From JALHUB01 sp963719465 (GTDB lineage: Bacteria > Chloroflexota > Dehalococcoidia > DSTF01 > JALHUB01), in contig OY970386.1 of NCBI GenBank assembly GCA_963719465.1, forward strand, positions 992,001 through 1,056,000: a DNA stretch of 64,000 nucleotides. The letters run 5' to 3'. How positions within the stretch are numbered: the stretch's first letter is position 1; each line of letters opens with the position of its first letter. Below are positions 54,262-63,975 of this stretch, piece by piece. The notes under the pieces were generated by a model. That model had not been told where the DNA came from and ran no database searches. It saw only the letters and a list, made by a program, of their open reading frames with translations. A program made the translations under genes and the position numbers.

Positions 54262-55462
54262 TCAAGCTTCCTCGGCGGCGGCGACTGGCGCTTCCGCCGA
54301 AGTTGCCTCCACCAGGGTCTGCGTAGCGACAATGCGCCCCTCGCGTAGATAGAGCCGCGGCACGCGCGCCGTCACGCCGGTGAGGATACTCGTAGCTTAT
54401 GGTATCGCACAGCCGCGCCACCTCGTCGGCGCTGATCTCTGCTCCGCGCTGGCGGCCTATCAGCACCACTTCGTCGTCGATTTCGACGTAGGGGATGTCT
54501 GTCACATCCACCACGCACATGTCCATGGCGACACGCCCGACGATCGGCGCCCGGCGCCCTCGCACCAGGATGGCGCCCTTATTCGAAAGACCGCGTCGAA
54601 GGCCGTCGCCGTAGCCCGCCATGACGAGAGCAACGACAGACGGCCTCTCCGCTCGCCAGGTGCAGCCGTAGCCCACAGCGTCGTTCACTTCCAACCGTCG
54701 CAACCTGGCGACGCGGCTCTTCAGCGACAGCACCGGTCGCAGGCCGACGGCGTGGTCCACCTCCGACGACGGATAGCAGCCGTAGACGCCGATGCCCACG
54801 CGGACCATCCCGAGGGAGAGCTCCGGCATGTCGAGCACCGTGGCCGTATTGGCGACGTGGAGCAGACGTATCCACGGGAGCCGCTCGGCCACTTCCTCAA
54901 AGGCGTTGAACTGACGCTTCACGTAGCTCTTGTCGGCCTCATCGCCGGTCGCGAAATGAGTCCACAGCCCCTCGACGTTGAGGCCGGCAAGCCGGCGCAT
55001 CGACTCCGCCAGCGGCAGAAGCTGCTCCAGCGGCAGGCCGTAGCGATTGAGCCCCGTTTCCAGCTTCAGGTGCACCGGCACCGTTACGCCGGCGGAAGCC
55101 GCGGCCTCGGAGAGCACCTCCGCGAACCGGCGGTCGCTGACGGTGGGAGTGAGGGACAGACCGACGATCCTTCCCGCCTGCCCCGTCGGAGTGTAGCCCA
55201 TCACCAGAATGGGCGCGTCGATGCCGGCCCGGCGCAGCTCCTCGCCCTCGTCGACGCAGACGACACCCAGCCGGTCGGCTCCGGCGGCCAGGACCGCCCT
55301 CGCCACGGGAACGGCGCCGTGGCCGTAGGCGTTCGCCTTCACGACCGCCATCAGCAGCGCGCTGCCCGCCTGTCGCTTGAGCTGACGGACGTTGTGCTCC
55401 AGCGCGTCGAGGTCTATCTCGGCCCAGACCGGCCGTCCCTGCCAGGCGGATTCCCCTGCGAT
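54262..55462 (-). CDS. alr: Alanine racemase (one-base frameshift near the C-terminus; ATC start)
   Basis: Makes D-alanine for peptidoglycan, PLP-dependent. The N-terminus must include RPVWAEIDLDALEHNVRQLK. The frame upstream of it has only ATC (55460-55462) as a start, 7 nt after GGAGG. The PLP lysine is Lys42 in MAVVKANAYGHGAV. RYGLPLEQL, VGIGVYGCYPS and GRVAMDMCVVDVTD are present. At 54388 an extra base shifts the frame after DTISYE; dropping it restores ILTGVTARVPRLYLREG and the stop at 54262. Without the repair the end reads as an unrelated basic tail. Both the start and the shift need checking against raw sequence. Confidence 0.88.
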
Positions 55463-55554
55463 GGCTCAACCTCCCTATCTGGATGGTCTTTCCGATGGTA
55501 GCGCTCTATGCTTACACGGGTTAGTCGTATCTCTTCCCGCGAACCGTCGTGGCT

Positions 55555-55583
55555 TTGACGACACCGTCCGCGAATAGTACCAT
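55555..55583 (+). promoter_or_regulatory. Sigma-70 type promoter of the SLT lipoprotein
   Basis: TTGACG (55555-55560), a 17-bp spacer and TACCAT (55578-55583) lie about 60 bp before the start at 55645. Confidence 0.6.
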
Positions 55584-55644
55584 TGAGCTTGACGGCCGTC
55601 AACGAAACCCGCATCAGGCAGCACTCAATCAAGGGCCCCGCTCG

Positions 55645-57900
55645 ATGCTTAACCTCATCATACCAGAGAATCGACCCCGCGTTCAGCGCCTTCGCCGGTC
55701 GATGCTGCTGTTCGTCGCGGCCGCCCTTTTTGCCGCCGCCTGCGGAACGAGCGGAGGCGGTCGGGCCACTCCCGCGAGCGACGCTCCTTCCGCCACGACC
55801 ACGCCGGTCGCCGGTAACCTGGCCCTCGCCCAGAGCTACGAACGCAACGGCCAGTACGACGAGGCGATAGCGGCCTATGAGGACGTGCTCGCCAACGGGA
55901 CCGACGCCGACCGGCAGACGGCGCGGCTCGGGCTGGCCCGCCGCTACCTCGCCGAGAACGACTACCAGGCGGCGCAGCAACAGGTCCTCGCCTACCAGAG
56001 CACCGGCGGCCAGAGCGGCGAGGCGGAGTTCCTACTGGCGGAGGCGCTTGTCGGCCTAGGGCAGACGGCGGACGCGCTCGCCGCCTACACCGCCTACGTC
56101 GATCAGGGCGGCCTTGCTTCCGCCAACGCCCAGTCGGAGATGGCGGACCTCCTCGTCAAGCTCGGCCGCTTCGACGAGGCGCAACGCGAGGAAGAGGCCG
56201 CGCTGAAGGTTCTGCCCGACAGCCTTCGCCCGGGCATCCTGCTCGCCATGGCGCAGGAGCTCGAAGCAGCGGGAGCGACCGGCGCGGCGCTCAACTGGTA
56301 CGCCCGGCTGGGCAACGAAAGCGATTCGTCTGACAAGGCGCTGGCGCTGGAAAAGACCGGCGAGCTGACGGAGCAGCTCGGCGAGAGCGGCTGGCAGGCG
56401 GACCTGGAGCAGGTCGTGACGCAGTACCCGAGCGCCGCCGCGGCATCCGACGCTCTCACGGCGCTGTCTCAGGCCGGTATTGCCATCGATCCCTATTCCG
56501 AGGCGCTGGTCGACTACCGCCAGTTTGAGAACGACGCGGCGATGAAGCTGTTCCAGAGCTATCTTGCCACCGATTCGACCAGCCCGCGCGCCGCCGCCGC
56601 TCACTACTATATCGCCGCTCTCGACGAGCGCCTCGGCGACGAGAACGCCGCGCTCAACGAGTACGCGAATTCGATCTGGCTCGATCCGTCAGGTGACCTG
56701 GCGGACGACGCGATGTGGTGGAGCGGCCTTATCCTCGAGAAGCAGTCGCGCTGGGACGAGGCGGACCAGATGTACTCGCGCATTCTGGCGATAAGCCCGC
56801 CGTCCAGCTGGTCCGACGACGCTTCGTTTCGTCACGGCTTCGTGCTGTACGAGCAGAAGCGCTACGCGGACGCCGCCTCCGCCTGGAATACGTTCGGCGC
56901 GGCCGCCTCCGACGCGGACACGGCGTCGCACGCGCTCTACTGGGCGGCGAAGGCGGAAGAGGCCGCCGGCGACACTAGCACGGCCCAATCGGATCTCGCC
57001 TCCCTCGTCCAGAACTACCCGCTCGACTACTACGGTCTGAGGGCCGCGCAACTGCTCGCCGCCAACAAGAAGGCTAAACCGCTGGCCGCAGTCAAGGAAG
57101 CGTCCACCGACGCAACCGCCTGGCTGGCGTCGATAAGCGGAAAGGCGCCAGTGCCGCTGTGGAGGGTCTGGCTTGACCCGCGCTGGGCGGAGGCGCAGGA
57201 GCTAAGCATCGTCGCGTTCCCGCGCTCGGCGGCGGCGGAGCTGCGCGACATGATGTGGGCAAACTCCGGCGATACGATGGCGCTGTGGGCCCTGGCGCAG
57301 GCCTACGACCGAACAGGCAATACGGAGATGTCGTCACGAAGCGCGCAGCTTGTCCTGGAATCGCTTTCTCCGGAGCAGCGACTCGTCGCGCCCAAGGCTT
57401 TGCTGCGCCTGGCCTATCCGCGCGACTACATGGCGCTGCTCCAGGACGCGCAGCAGGCGGACGGCGTCTCGCCCGACGTGATGCTCGCGCTGGTGCGCCA
57501 GGAAAGCTTCTTCGACCCGCTTGCCGGCTCGGGCGCGGGGGCAACCGGCCTCACGCAGGTCATGCCAGCGACCGGGCAGGCGATAGCGACCGACCTCGGC
57601 GTGAGCGATTTCAGCGGCGGCGACCTCCTGCGGCCGGTCGTGAGCATCGAATTCGGCGCTCATTACCTGCAGCAGCAGCTCGCCGACTTCAAGGGCAACC
57701 TCTACTTCGCGCTCGCCGCCTACAACGCCGGCCCGGGCGCGGCGCAGCAGTGGGCCGACGCATCCGGCGGCGACGTCGACCTCTTCCTTGAGGACGTAGA
57801 CATCGACCAGGCGAACCTGTACGTGCGCCTGGTGATGCAAAACCTGGCGATGTATCGCTACCTCTACGAAGGCGCCTCGCGGCCTTCTTTGCCGCAGTAG
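55645..57900 (+). CDS. TPR-containing lytic transglycosylase lipoprotein (Slt-like)
   Basis: 751 residues from ATG 55645. A lipobox AAACG follows a short hydrophobic segment (LLFVAAALFAAAC). Residues ~60-560 are many TPR-type helical repeats (YERNGQYDEAIAAYEDVLANG and others). The C-terminal SLT domain has the catalytic glutamate in ALVRQESFFDPLAGSGAGATG, followed by GLTQVMPATGQAIA, and YFALAAYNAGPGAAQQW. It cuts glycan strands at the outer face of the membrane. It is divergent from alr, and both serve cell-wall metabolism. Confidence 0.9.
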   Translation: MLNLIIPENRPRVQRLRRSMLLFVAAALFAAACGTSGGGRATPASDAPSATTTPVAGNLALAQSYERNGQYDEAIAAYEDVLANGTDADRQTARLGLARRYLAENDYQAAQQQVLAYQSTGGQSGEAEFLLAEALVGLGQTADALAAYTAYVDQGGLASANAQSEMADLLVKLGRFDEAQREEEAALKVLPDSLRPGILLAMAQELEAAGATGAALNWYARLGNESDSSDKALALEKTGELTEQLGESGWQADLEQVVTQYPSAAAASDALTALSQAGIAIDPYSEALVDYRQFENDAAMKLFQSYLATDSTSPRAAAAHYYIAALDERLGDENAALNEYANSIWLDPSGDLADDAMWWSGLILEKQSRWDEADQMYSRILAISPPSSWSDDASFRHGFVLYEQKRYADAASAWNTFGAAASDADTASHALYWAAKAEEAAGDTSTAQSDLASLVQNYPLDYYGLRAAQLLAANKKAKPLAAVKEASTDATAWLASISGKAPVPLWRVWLDPRWAEAQELSIVAFPRSAAAELRDMMWANSGDTMALWALAQAYDRTGNTEMSSRSAQLVLESLSPEQRLVAPKALLRLAYPRDYMALLQDAQQADGVSPDVMLALVRQESFFDPLAGSGAGATGLTQVMPATGQAIATDLGVSDFSGGDLLRPVVSIEFGAHYLQQQLADFKGNLYFALAAYNAGPGAAQQWADASGGDVDLFLEDVDIDQANLYVRLVMQNLAMYRYLYEGASRPSLPQ

Positions 57901-57929
57901 TGACGGCCTTCGCCGCCGCCGCGCGAAGA

Positions 57930-57958
57930 TTGACACCCCAAAGCCGCTAATCTATCAT
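57930..57958 (+). promoter_or_regulatory. Sigma-70 type promoter of rpmH-rnpA-yidD
   Basis: TTGACA (57930-57935), a 17-bp spacer and TATCAT (57953-57958) lie 31 bp before rpmH. Confidence 0.75.
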
Positions 57959-57989
57959 TGTTTCGGAAGCACAACCGGAAGGAAGTGAC

Positions 57990-58127
57990 GTGCCTAAACG
58001 CACCTACCAGCCGAAACGTATTCCGCGGAAACGAGTCCACGGATTTCTTGCCCGCATGAGCACCCGCGGCGGACGCCTCGTACTGCGCGCACGCCGGTTG
58101 AAGGGCCGCTACCGGCTGACAGTCTAG
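57990..58127 (+). CDS. rpmH: 50S ribosomal protein L34
   Basis: 45 residues from GTG 57990, preceded by GGAAGGAAG. The sequence is the usual short, very basic L34: KRTYQPKRIPRKRVHGFLAR followed by MSTRGGRLVLRARRLKGR. It heads the rpmH-rnpA-yidD block found near replication origins. Confidence 0.97.
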   Translation: MPKRTYQPKRIPRKRVHGFLARMSTRGGRLVLRARRLKGRYRLTV

Positions 58128-58156
58128 AGCGCGGCCCGGGCTTTGGCCGGGGCCAG

Positions 58157-58522
58157 ATGCGAAGGGAACAGCGTCTCAGGAGGAGCAGCGATTTCGCCAC
58201 CGCCTATCGAGAGGGCCAGTCCTTCTCCAACAGGCTGCTGGCGATTCGGCCGCGGGCCAACGGTCTGCCCCACAATCGCTATGGCTTCGTAACTGCGCGC
58301 GCCGTCGGCAAGGCGGTAGTACGAAACAGGGTGCGACGCCGCCTGCGGGAAGCAATGCGCTCGCTGTCGGTGGCAAGCGGATGGGATGTCGTAGTGATAG
58401 CGCGGCGCTCGGCGGCGGCGGCGGCGTACTGGGAGCTTCGGCTGGCGCTGGCGTCGCTGCTGGAGCGGGCGGGAGTGCTGCTGAGGCAGACGGAAGTGCA
58501 AGAGGAACAGACGAACGAATGA
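58157..58522 (+). CDS. rnpA: Ribonuclease P protein component
   Basis: 121 residues. The RNA-binding signature VVRNRVRRRLREAMR and the start RREQRLRRSSDFATAYREG are typical. The last third is short and variable. It assists RNase P RNA in trimming tRNA 5' ends. It follows rpmH by 29 bp and overlaps yidD by 4 nt. Confidence 0.95.
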   Translation: MRREQRLRRSSDFATAYREGQSFSNRLLAIRPRANGLPHNRYGFVTARAVGKAVVRNRVRRRLREAMRSLSVASGWDVVVIARRSAAAAAYWELRLALASLLERAGVLLRQTEVQEEQTNE

Positions 58523-58731
58523 CGAAGCTGGCGCTTGCAGCCATTCGATTCTACCAGCGGCGGCTTTCGCCCCACCGGCCGCCGTCCTGTCGCTTCCTGC
58601 CGACGTGCTCGGAGTACGGCTACGAGGCGATAGCCCGTCATGGGCTGCTGAAGGGCGGCTGGCTGACGGTCCGTCGCCTGGGTCGCTGTCACCCGTTTCA
58701 CAAGGGCGGCTACGACCCGGTGCCGCAATAG
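58519..58731 (+). CDS. yidD: Membrane protein insertion efficiency factor YidD
   Basis: 70 residues, start ATG overlapping the rnpA stop. The family pattern is ALAAIRFYQRRLSP, CRFLPTCSEYGYEAI, HGLLKGGWLTVRRLGRCHPF and GGYDPVP. It is thought to assist YidC at the membrane; yidC lies 1.2 kb downstream, after parS and a lipoprotein gene. Confidence 0.96.
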   Translation: MTKLALAAIRFYQRRLSPHRPPSCRFLPTCSEYGYEAIARHGLLKGGWLTVRRLGRCHPFHKGGYDPVPQ

Positions 58732-58735
58732 GCAC

Positions 58736-58751
58736 TGTTTCACGTGAAACA
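58736..58751. promoter_or_regulatory. parS centromere site
   Basis: A perfect 16-bp palindrome TGTTTCACGTGAAACA, identical to the bacterial parS consensus bound by ParB. It lies 4 bp after yidD, about 4.4 kb before parB. It marks the origin-proximal chromosome domain. Confidence 0.93.
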
Positions 58752-58786
58752 ACGTCCTGCTTGGCGGGACGTACCGGAGGAGTGAG

Positions 58787-59875
58787 ATTCAGACATCGCG
58801 CGGTACGAGGGCCCTAGGCGCGGCCCTCCTCTTCTTGCCCCTTGCCCTAGTTCTAGTCGCATGCTCGCGCATAACCAACCCACAGGGGTGGGCGAGCCCG
58901 CTCATCAGCGGCAGCACGCTCCTGGCCGAGCCCAACCATCAGACGCTGGCGAATGTCGACCTGGACAACGGCTCGCGGGTGTGGACTTTCCCGCCGAGCA
59001 AATCGACCATATCGCTAAAGGCGATCTACGGCACGCCCGCGATATGGCAGCAGTTGGTGTTCCTCGGCGGCTATGACGGCAATCTCTACGCGTTGAATCT
59101 GCCCGACGGCAGCCAGAAATGGACGGAATCGACCGGAGGCCACATCGTCGGCGGACCGGTCGTGAGCGGTGCCACGGTTTACGTCGGCTCCGGCGACCAA
59201 TGTCTTCACGCCTTCAACGTCGGGAACGGCGACCAGGCGTTCAGCCCCTTCTGCACCGGCGCCAAGATCTGGTCGACCCCGACGCTCAGCGGCAACACCG
59301 TCTTCGTCAGCTCGATGGACAAGAAGCTGTACGCTATTGACGCCGCCGCCGGCACTTTGGTCTGGCCCAAGCCGTTTCAGACAAACGGCGCCATCGCCTC
59401 CATGCCGGTGGTGGAGAGCGGCGTGGTCTACGTGGGCTCCTTCGACGACAAGTTCTACGCGGTCGACGCCTCGACCGGCGAAGAGAAGTGGTCTTTCAAG
59501 GCCGACGACTGGATCTGGAACCGGGCGGTCGTGGGCAATGGAGCGGTCTACTTCGGCTCCCTGGGCGGCAAAGTGTACGGCCTCGATGCGTCTACCGGTA
59601 ACCTGCGCTGGGACAAGCCGTTCCAGGCCAGCGGCGTCGTTCGGGGCGGGCCAGCGCTGGTCGGCTCAACGCTCGTCGTCGCCACCGACAACGGCTCGGT
59701 CTACGGGCTGAACGCCACGGACGGAACCGAGCAGTGGACGGCGCAGGCGAGCGCGGGCGTCCTCTCCGACCTCACGGTCAACAGCGGCAAGGTGTACTAC
59801 AGCGCAAAGAACGGCAACGTCCAGCAAGTGGACCCAACCAACGGGACGATAACGGACGTGCCGACTTCAAGCTAA
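58787..59875 (+). CDS. PQQ-repeat (beta-propeller) lipoprotein
   Basis: 362 residues from a proposed ATT start. An internal TTG at 58835 would leave too short a signal. ATT 58787-58789 is 6 nt after GGAGG (58776-58780) and gives QTSRGTRALGAALLFLPLA... with lipobox LVAC, a complete lipoprotein signal. The rest is seven or so PQQ-like blades, e.g. VFLGGYDGNLYALNLPDG and VYFGSLGGKVYGLDASTG. It resembles BamB-like propellers, but no Bam machinery is expected in a monoderm. It sits between yidD/parS and yidC, perhaps in a complex at the membrane. Confidence 0.85.
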   Translation: MQTSRGTRALGAALLFLPLALVLVACSRITNPQGWASPLISGSTLLAEPNHQTLANVDLDNGSRVWTFPPSKSTISLKAIYGTPAIWQQLVFLGGYDGNLYALNLPDGSQKWTESTGGHIVGGPVVSGATVYVGSGDQCLHAFNVGNGDQAFSPFCTGAKIWSTPTLSGNTVFVSSMDKKLYAIDAAAGTLVWPKPFQTNGAIASMPVVESGVVYVGSFDDKFYAVDASTGEEKWSFKADDWIWNRAVVGNGAVYFGSLGGKVYGLDASTGNLRWDKPFQASGVVRGGPALVGSTLVVATDNGSVYGLNATDGTEQWTAQASAGVLSDLTVNSGKVYYSAKNGNVQQVDPTNGTITDVPTSS

Positions 59876-59891
59876 AGAGCAGGTCTAACCA

Positions 59892-60794
59892 GTGGATATC
59901 GTAGGTCTTATTTGGAATACGGTGCTCGTCAACCCGTTGGCGAACGCCCTCGTGCTGCTGAACAACGTCTTCTTCGGCAGCTTCGGTCTATCGATCATCG
60001 TGATGACCATCATCATGCGTGGCGCGACCTTCCCTCTGACGCTCCGGCAACTTCGCTCGTCCCGGGCGCTCTCCGCCATGCAAGGACGGCTGGCGGAGAT
60101 CCAGAAGAAGCACAAGGACCCAAAGCGTCGCTCCGAAGAGACGATGAAGATCTACCGCGAAGCCGGCGTAAACCCGCTTGGTTGCCTGCTGCCGATGGTC
60201 GCCCAGATCCCGATTTGGATCGCGCTCTACCAAGTGATCCGCCTGACCGTCGGCGACGTGCCGGAGAGCACGATAAGCCTTTCCCATCACCTCTACCCCT
60301 GGTCGTTCATTCAGAGGGCGGTGCCCCTGAGCGACCACTTCCTGGGGCTGAGCCTGGGCGCGCCCAACTTCTTCCTGGCGCTGACCGTCGGCGCGAGCAT
60401 GTTCGTGCAGCAGAAGATGACCACGCCGCCGGCTATGGACGAAAAGTCAGCATCGATGAACAACACGATGCTCTGGATGATGCCGCTGATGTTCACCTAC
60501 TTCGCAATTTCGTTCCCCAGCGGCCTTGCCCTTTACTGGGTCGTGTCAAGCGTTGTCAGCATCGCCCTGCAATACATGTTCGTGGGCTCCGGCGGCCTGA
60601 CATGGAAGAGCCTGTTTTCGCTCAATCCGGCCCCGGCAAAGACTGCTGCCCCAAGGTCAGCGGCGCCAGCGCCGAAGGGGGCCGCGGAAGAAGAGACAGA
60701 AGAAACGGAGGAGGACGAGGTGGCGGAGGCGATTGGGGATGACCGCCGTTACAGGAAGAGGTCCCGCCGTGGAAAGCGTAGACGCAAGCGGTAA
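59892..60794 (+). CDS. yidC: Membrane protein insertase YidC
   Basis: 300 residues from GTG 59892. The conserved core is present: GLSIIVMTIIMRGATFPLTL in the first helix, the positively charged groove region MQGRLAEIQKKHKDP, REAGVNPLGCLLPMVAQIPI and LPLMFTYFAISFPSGLALYW. No N-terminal periplasmic domain, matching Gram-positive or Chloroflexota YidC. The tail is Lys/Arg-rich. It inserts proteins into the membrane with or without SecYEG. It overlaps jag by 26 nt. Confidence 0.95.
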   Translation: MDIVGLIWNTVLVNPLANALVLLNNVFFGSFGLSIIVMTIIMRGATFPLTLRQLRSSRALSAMQGRLAEIQKKHKDPKRRSEETMKIYREAGVNPLGCLLPMVAQIPIWIALYQVIRLTVGDVPESTISLSHHLYPWSFIQRAVPLSDHFLGLSLGAPNFFLALTVGASMFVQQKMTTPPAMDEKSASMNNTMLWMMPLMFTYFAISFPSGLALYWVVSSVVSIALQYMFVGSGGLTWKSLFSLNPAPAKTAAPRSAAPAPKGAAEEETEETEEDEVAEAIGDDRRYRKRSRRGKRRRKR

Positions 60795-61455
60795 GACAGT
60801 CGAAGAGGCAATCGAAAAGGCCCTAGCCGAGATCGGCCTGGAGCGCACACAAGTCGAAGTCGAGATAGTCAGGGAAGGACGCGCCGGCATTCTCGGCATC
60901 GGCGGCGAAGACGCGCGGGTGATAGTGCGGGCAAAGTCGCAGGCGTCAACCGTCGACGAACGGCCGCGACTAGAGGAGACCGAAGACGACATCGCGTTCG
61001 CCGTCGAGGTCCTGAAGAAGCTCCTCGACCTCATGAACATCGATGCCAGCGTGCGCGTGCGCCAGCCAGAGACGCTGGGCGACGGCGCCGCCATCGTCAA
61101 GACGGTCTTGGACATCAGCGGCGACGACCTGGGCATCCTGATCGGTCGCCGCGGCGATACGCTGAGCTCCCTCCAGTATCTCGTCAATCTCATCGTCGGT
61201 CGCAAGCTGAAGGCCAGAGCGTCCTTCGGCGTCGACGTCGCCGGCTACCGGCGGCGGCGCGAGCAATCGCTCAGGAGTCTGGCCGAGCATATGGCGGAGC
61301 GCGTTCGCGCGACCCACCAGATGGTCACGCTGGAGCCGATGCCGCCGAACGAGCGTCGCATCGTCCACCTGGCGCTGGCCCAGGACGAGACGGTGATAAC
61401 GGAGAGCATCGGCGAGGGCGAGAACCGCAAAGTCGTCATCCGCCCCAGCCACTAA
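60769..61455 (+). CDS. jag: RNA-binding protein Jag (KhpB)
   Basis: 228 residues from GTG 60769 after AAGAGG; an ATG at 60739 is the alternative. A Jag N-terminal domain (VEEAIEKALAEIGLERTQV) precedes a KH domain with the GxxG-like GILIGRRGDTLSSLQYLVNLIV and a C-terminal R3H domain (FGVDVAGYRRRREQSL; PMPPNERRIVHLAL). In Firmicutes it works with KhpA and affects cell division and sRNA-type control. Its place beside yidC is conserved. Confidence 0.93.
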   Translation: MESVDASGKTVEEAIEKALAEIGLERTQVEVEIVREGRAGILGIGGEDARVIVRAKSQASTVDERPRLEETEDDIAFAVEVLKKLLDLMNIDASVRVRQPETLGDGAAIVKTVLDISGDDLGILIGRRGDTLSSLQYLVNLIVGRKLKARASFGVDVAGYRRRREQSLRSLAEHMAERVRATHQMVTLEPMPPNERRIVHLALAQDETVITESIGEGENRKVVIRPSH

Positions 61456-61485
61456 TCCCGACAGCCTCCAGACCCGGGCATAACC

Positions 61486-62327
61486 ATGGGCGCGCCTGAC
61501 TTCCTCGTTATCGGCCACGTGGCGAAGGATCTCGACGCGGGCGGCTGGCGTCTCGGCGGCACTGCTGCCTACGCGGCGACGCAGGCGCAGCGCCTCGGTC
61601 TCAGCGCCGCCATCGTCACGCGCGCCGAAGGCGATATCGACTTCGCCCACCTGCTCCCGGGCGTTCTCGTCCACCGCATTCCCGCCGAGACGACAACTAC
61701 CTTCGAGAACCGCTATGACGGACAGCAGCGGATTCAGCATGTCTGGTCGCGGGCACCGGCGATCACGCCGCAGGACGTGCCTCAAGAGCTCCGCGGCGCT
61801 AGAATCGTCTTGCTGGGGCCGCTGCTCGACGAAGTACGGCCGAAGACGGCGGAGCTGTTCGGCGAAAGCCTGGTCGGCTGCTGTCTGCAGGGCTGGCTGC
61901 GAGAAGTGACGCCCGATGGGCTTGTCCGGCGACGGCGCTGGCCCGAGGGCGTGTCGCTCCGGGGAGTCGATATCGCCTTCGTCTCGGAAGAGGACATGCT
62001 TGACGACGAAGAAGCGCTCGCGGGCTGGCAGCGGGAGGCTGAGATCGTCGTCCTCACCTGCGGCAGCGGCGGCGCGACGGTCTGGAGCGAAGGGAAGGAG
62101 CGTCGAATCTCCGCTTTCCCGCACGTGGAGGTCGACCCGACCGGCGCCGGCGACATCTTCGCGGCGGCGTTCATGATCGCGTATGCTGAGACGCGAAACA
62201 TCGCCGCTGCGGCCCGCTTCGCCGACGCGGCCGCCGGCCTGAGCGTCGAAGGCGCCGGCACGTCGAAAGCGCCGGAGCGACGGCAAGTGGGGCGGGTGCT
62301 GGCCGAGCACCAGGAGATCGTTCTGGC

Positions 62328-62331
<4 letters not shown>
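61486..62331 (+). CDS. PfkB-family carbohydrate kinase-like protein
   Basis: 281 residues. The C-terminal signature with the catalytic aspartate is VDPTGAGDIFAAAFM, and the first half has GGTAAYAATQAQRLG. The acceptor is unknown; the protein is shorter than ribokinase. parA starts within its stop codon, so it is coupled to the partition genes. Confidence 0.85.
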
Positions 62332-63105
<774 letters not shown>

Positions 63106-63113
<8 letters not shown>

Positions 63114-63963
63114 AACGAAGCACGGACTTGGGAGAGGACTCGGAGCGCTCATCCCCGACCTGGCGTCGCCATCGCCCGAGTCCGTAGACATTGATCTTAT
63201 CGTCTCTAACCCTTTCCAGCCCCGACGCGACATGAACGAGTCCACGCTCCAGGAGCTGGCGGAGAGCATCCGCCAACACGGCCTCCTGCAGCCGCTCCTG
63301 GTGACTCGACTGGACAGCGACGTGGGCGCCCCGACCTACCAGGTTATCGCCGGTGGGCGCCGCCTGGAAGCAGCTCGCATGGCCGGGCTGACGCAGGTCC
63401 CGGTCGTCATCAGGGAGACGACGCCGCGGCAGGGGTTGGAGCTGGCGCTCGTCGAGAATCTGATGCGCGAGGACCTGAACGCGCTGGAGGAAGCGGAGGC
63501 CTACCAGCGGCTGCTGGAGGAGTTCGAGCTGAACCAGAGCGAGGTGTCGGAACGCGTGGGCCGCAGCCGCTCGGCGGTGGCGAACGCCCTACGACTGCTG
63601 AACCTGAGCGAAGAGCTGCGCGCCAGCCTCGCCCGCGACGAGATAAGCGAGGGCCATGCCCGCGCCCTGCTCGGCCTACCCGAGGACTGCCGGCGACAGG
63701 CCTGGGAGCTGGTCGTCCGGAAGGGGCTTTCGGTGCGCCAGACAGAAGAGCTGGCCCGCACCTGGCCGGCCGCCGAAAAAGCAACGCGTCGCCAAAGACC
63801 GCGCGATGTCGAGCTCGAAGCGCTGGAGGAACGGCTGCGGGCCTCGCTTGGCACGCGCGTCAACCTTTCGAAGGGGCGCCGCGGCGGGCGCATCACGATC
63901 CACTTCTACAGCGACGAGGAGCTCGACGGCCTGCTCGAACGCCTCGGCGCGCTCCAGGGATGA
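63106..63963 (+). CDS. parB: Chromosome partitioning protein ParB (Spo0J)
   Basis: 285 residues from ATG 63106, after AAGGAGAG. It opens RTKHGLGRGLGALIPD. The ParB/Srx nucleotide-binding domain has NPFQPRRDMNE, AGGRRLEAARMAGL and ENLMREDLNALEEA with the arginine box (CTP-binding in this family). The helix-turn-helix is NQSEVSERVGRSRSAVANAL. It binds the parS at 58736. Confidence 0.96.
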
Positions 63964-63975
63964 CGGAGGGAAGAC

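Noticed and set aside
57901..58800. oriC with DnaA boxes next to rpmH
   Set aside because: No cluster of TTATCCACA-type boxes and no dnaA gene were seen; only parS supports origin proximity.
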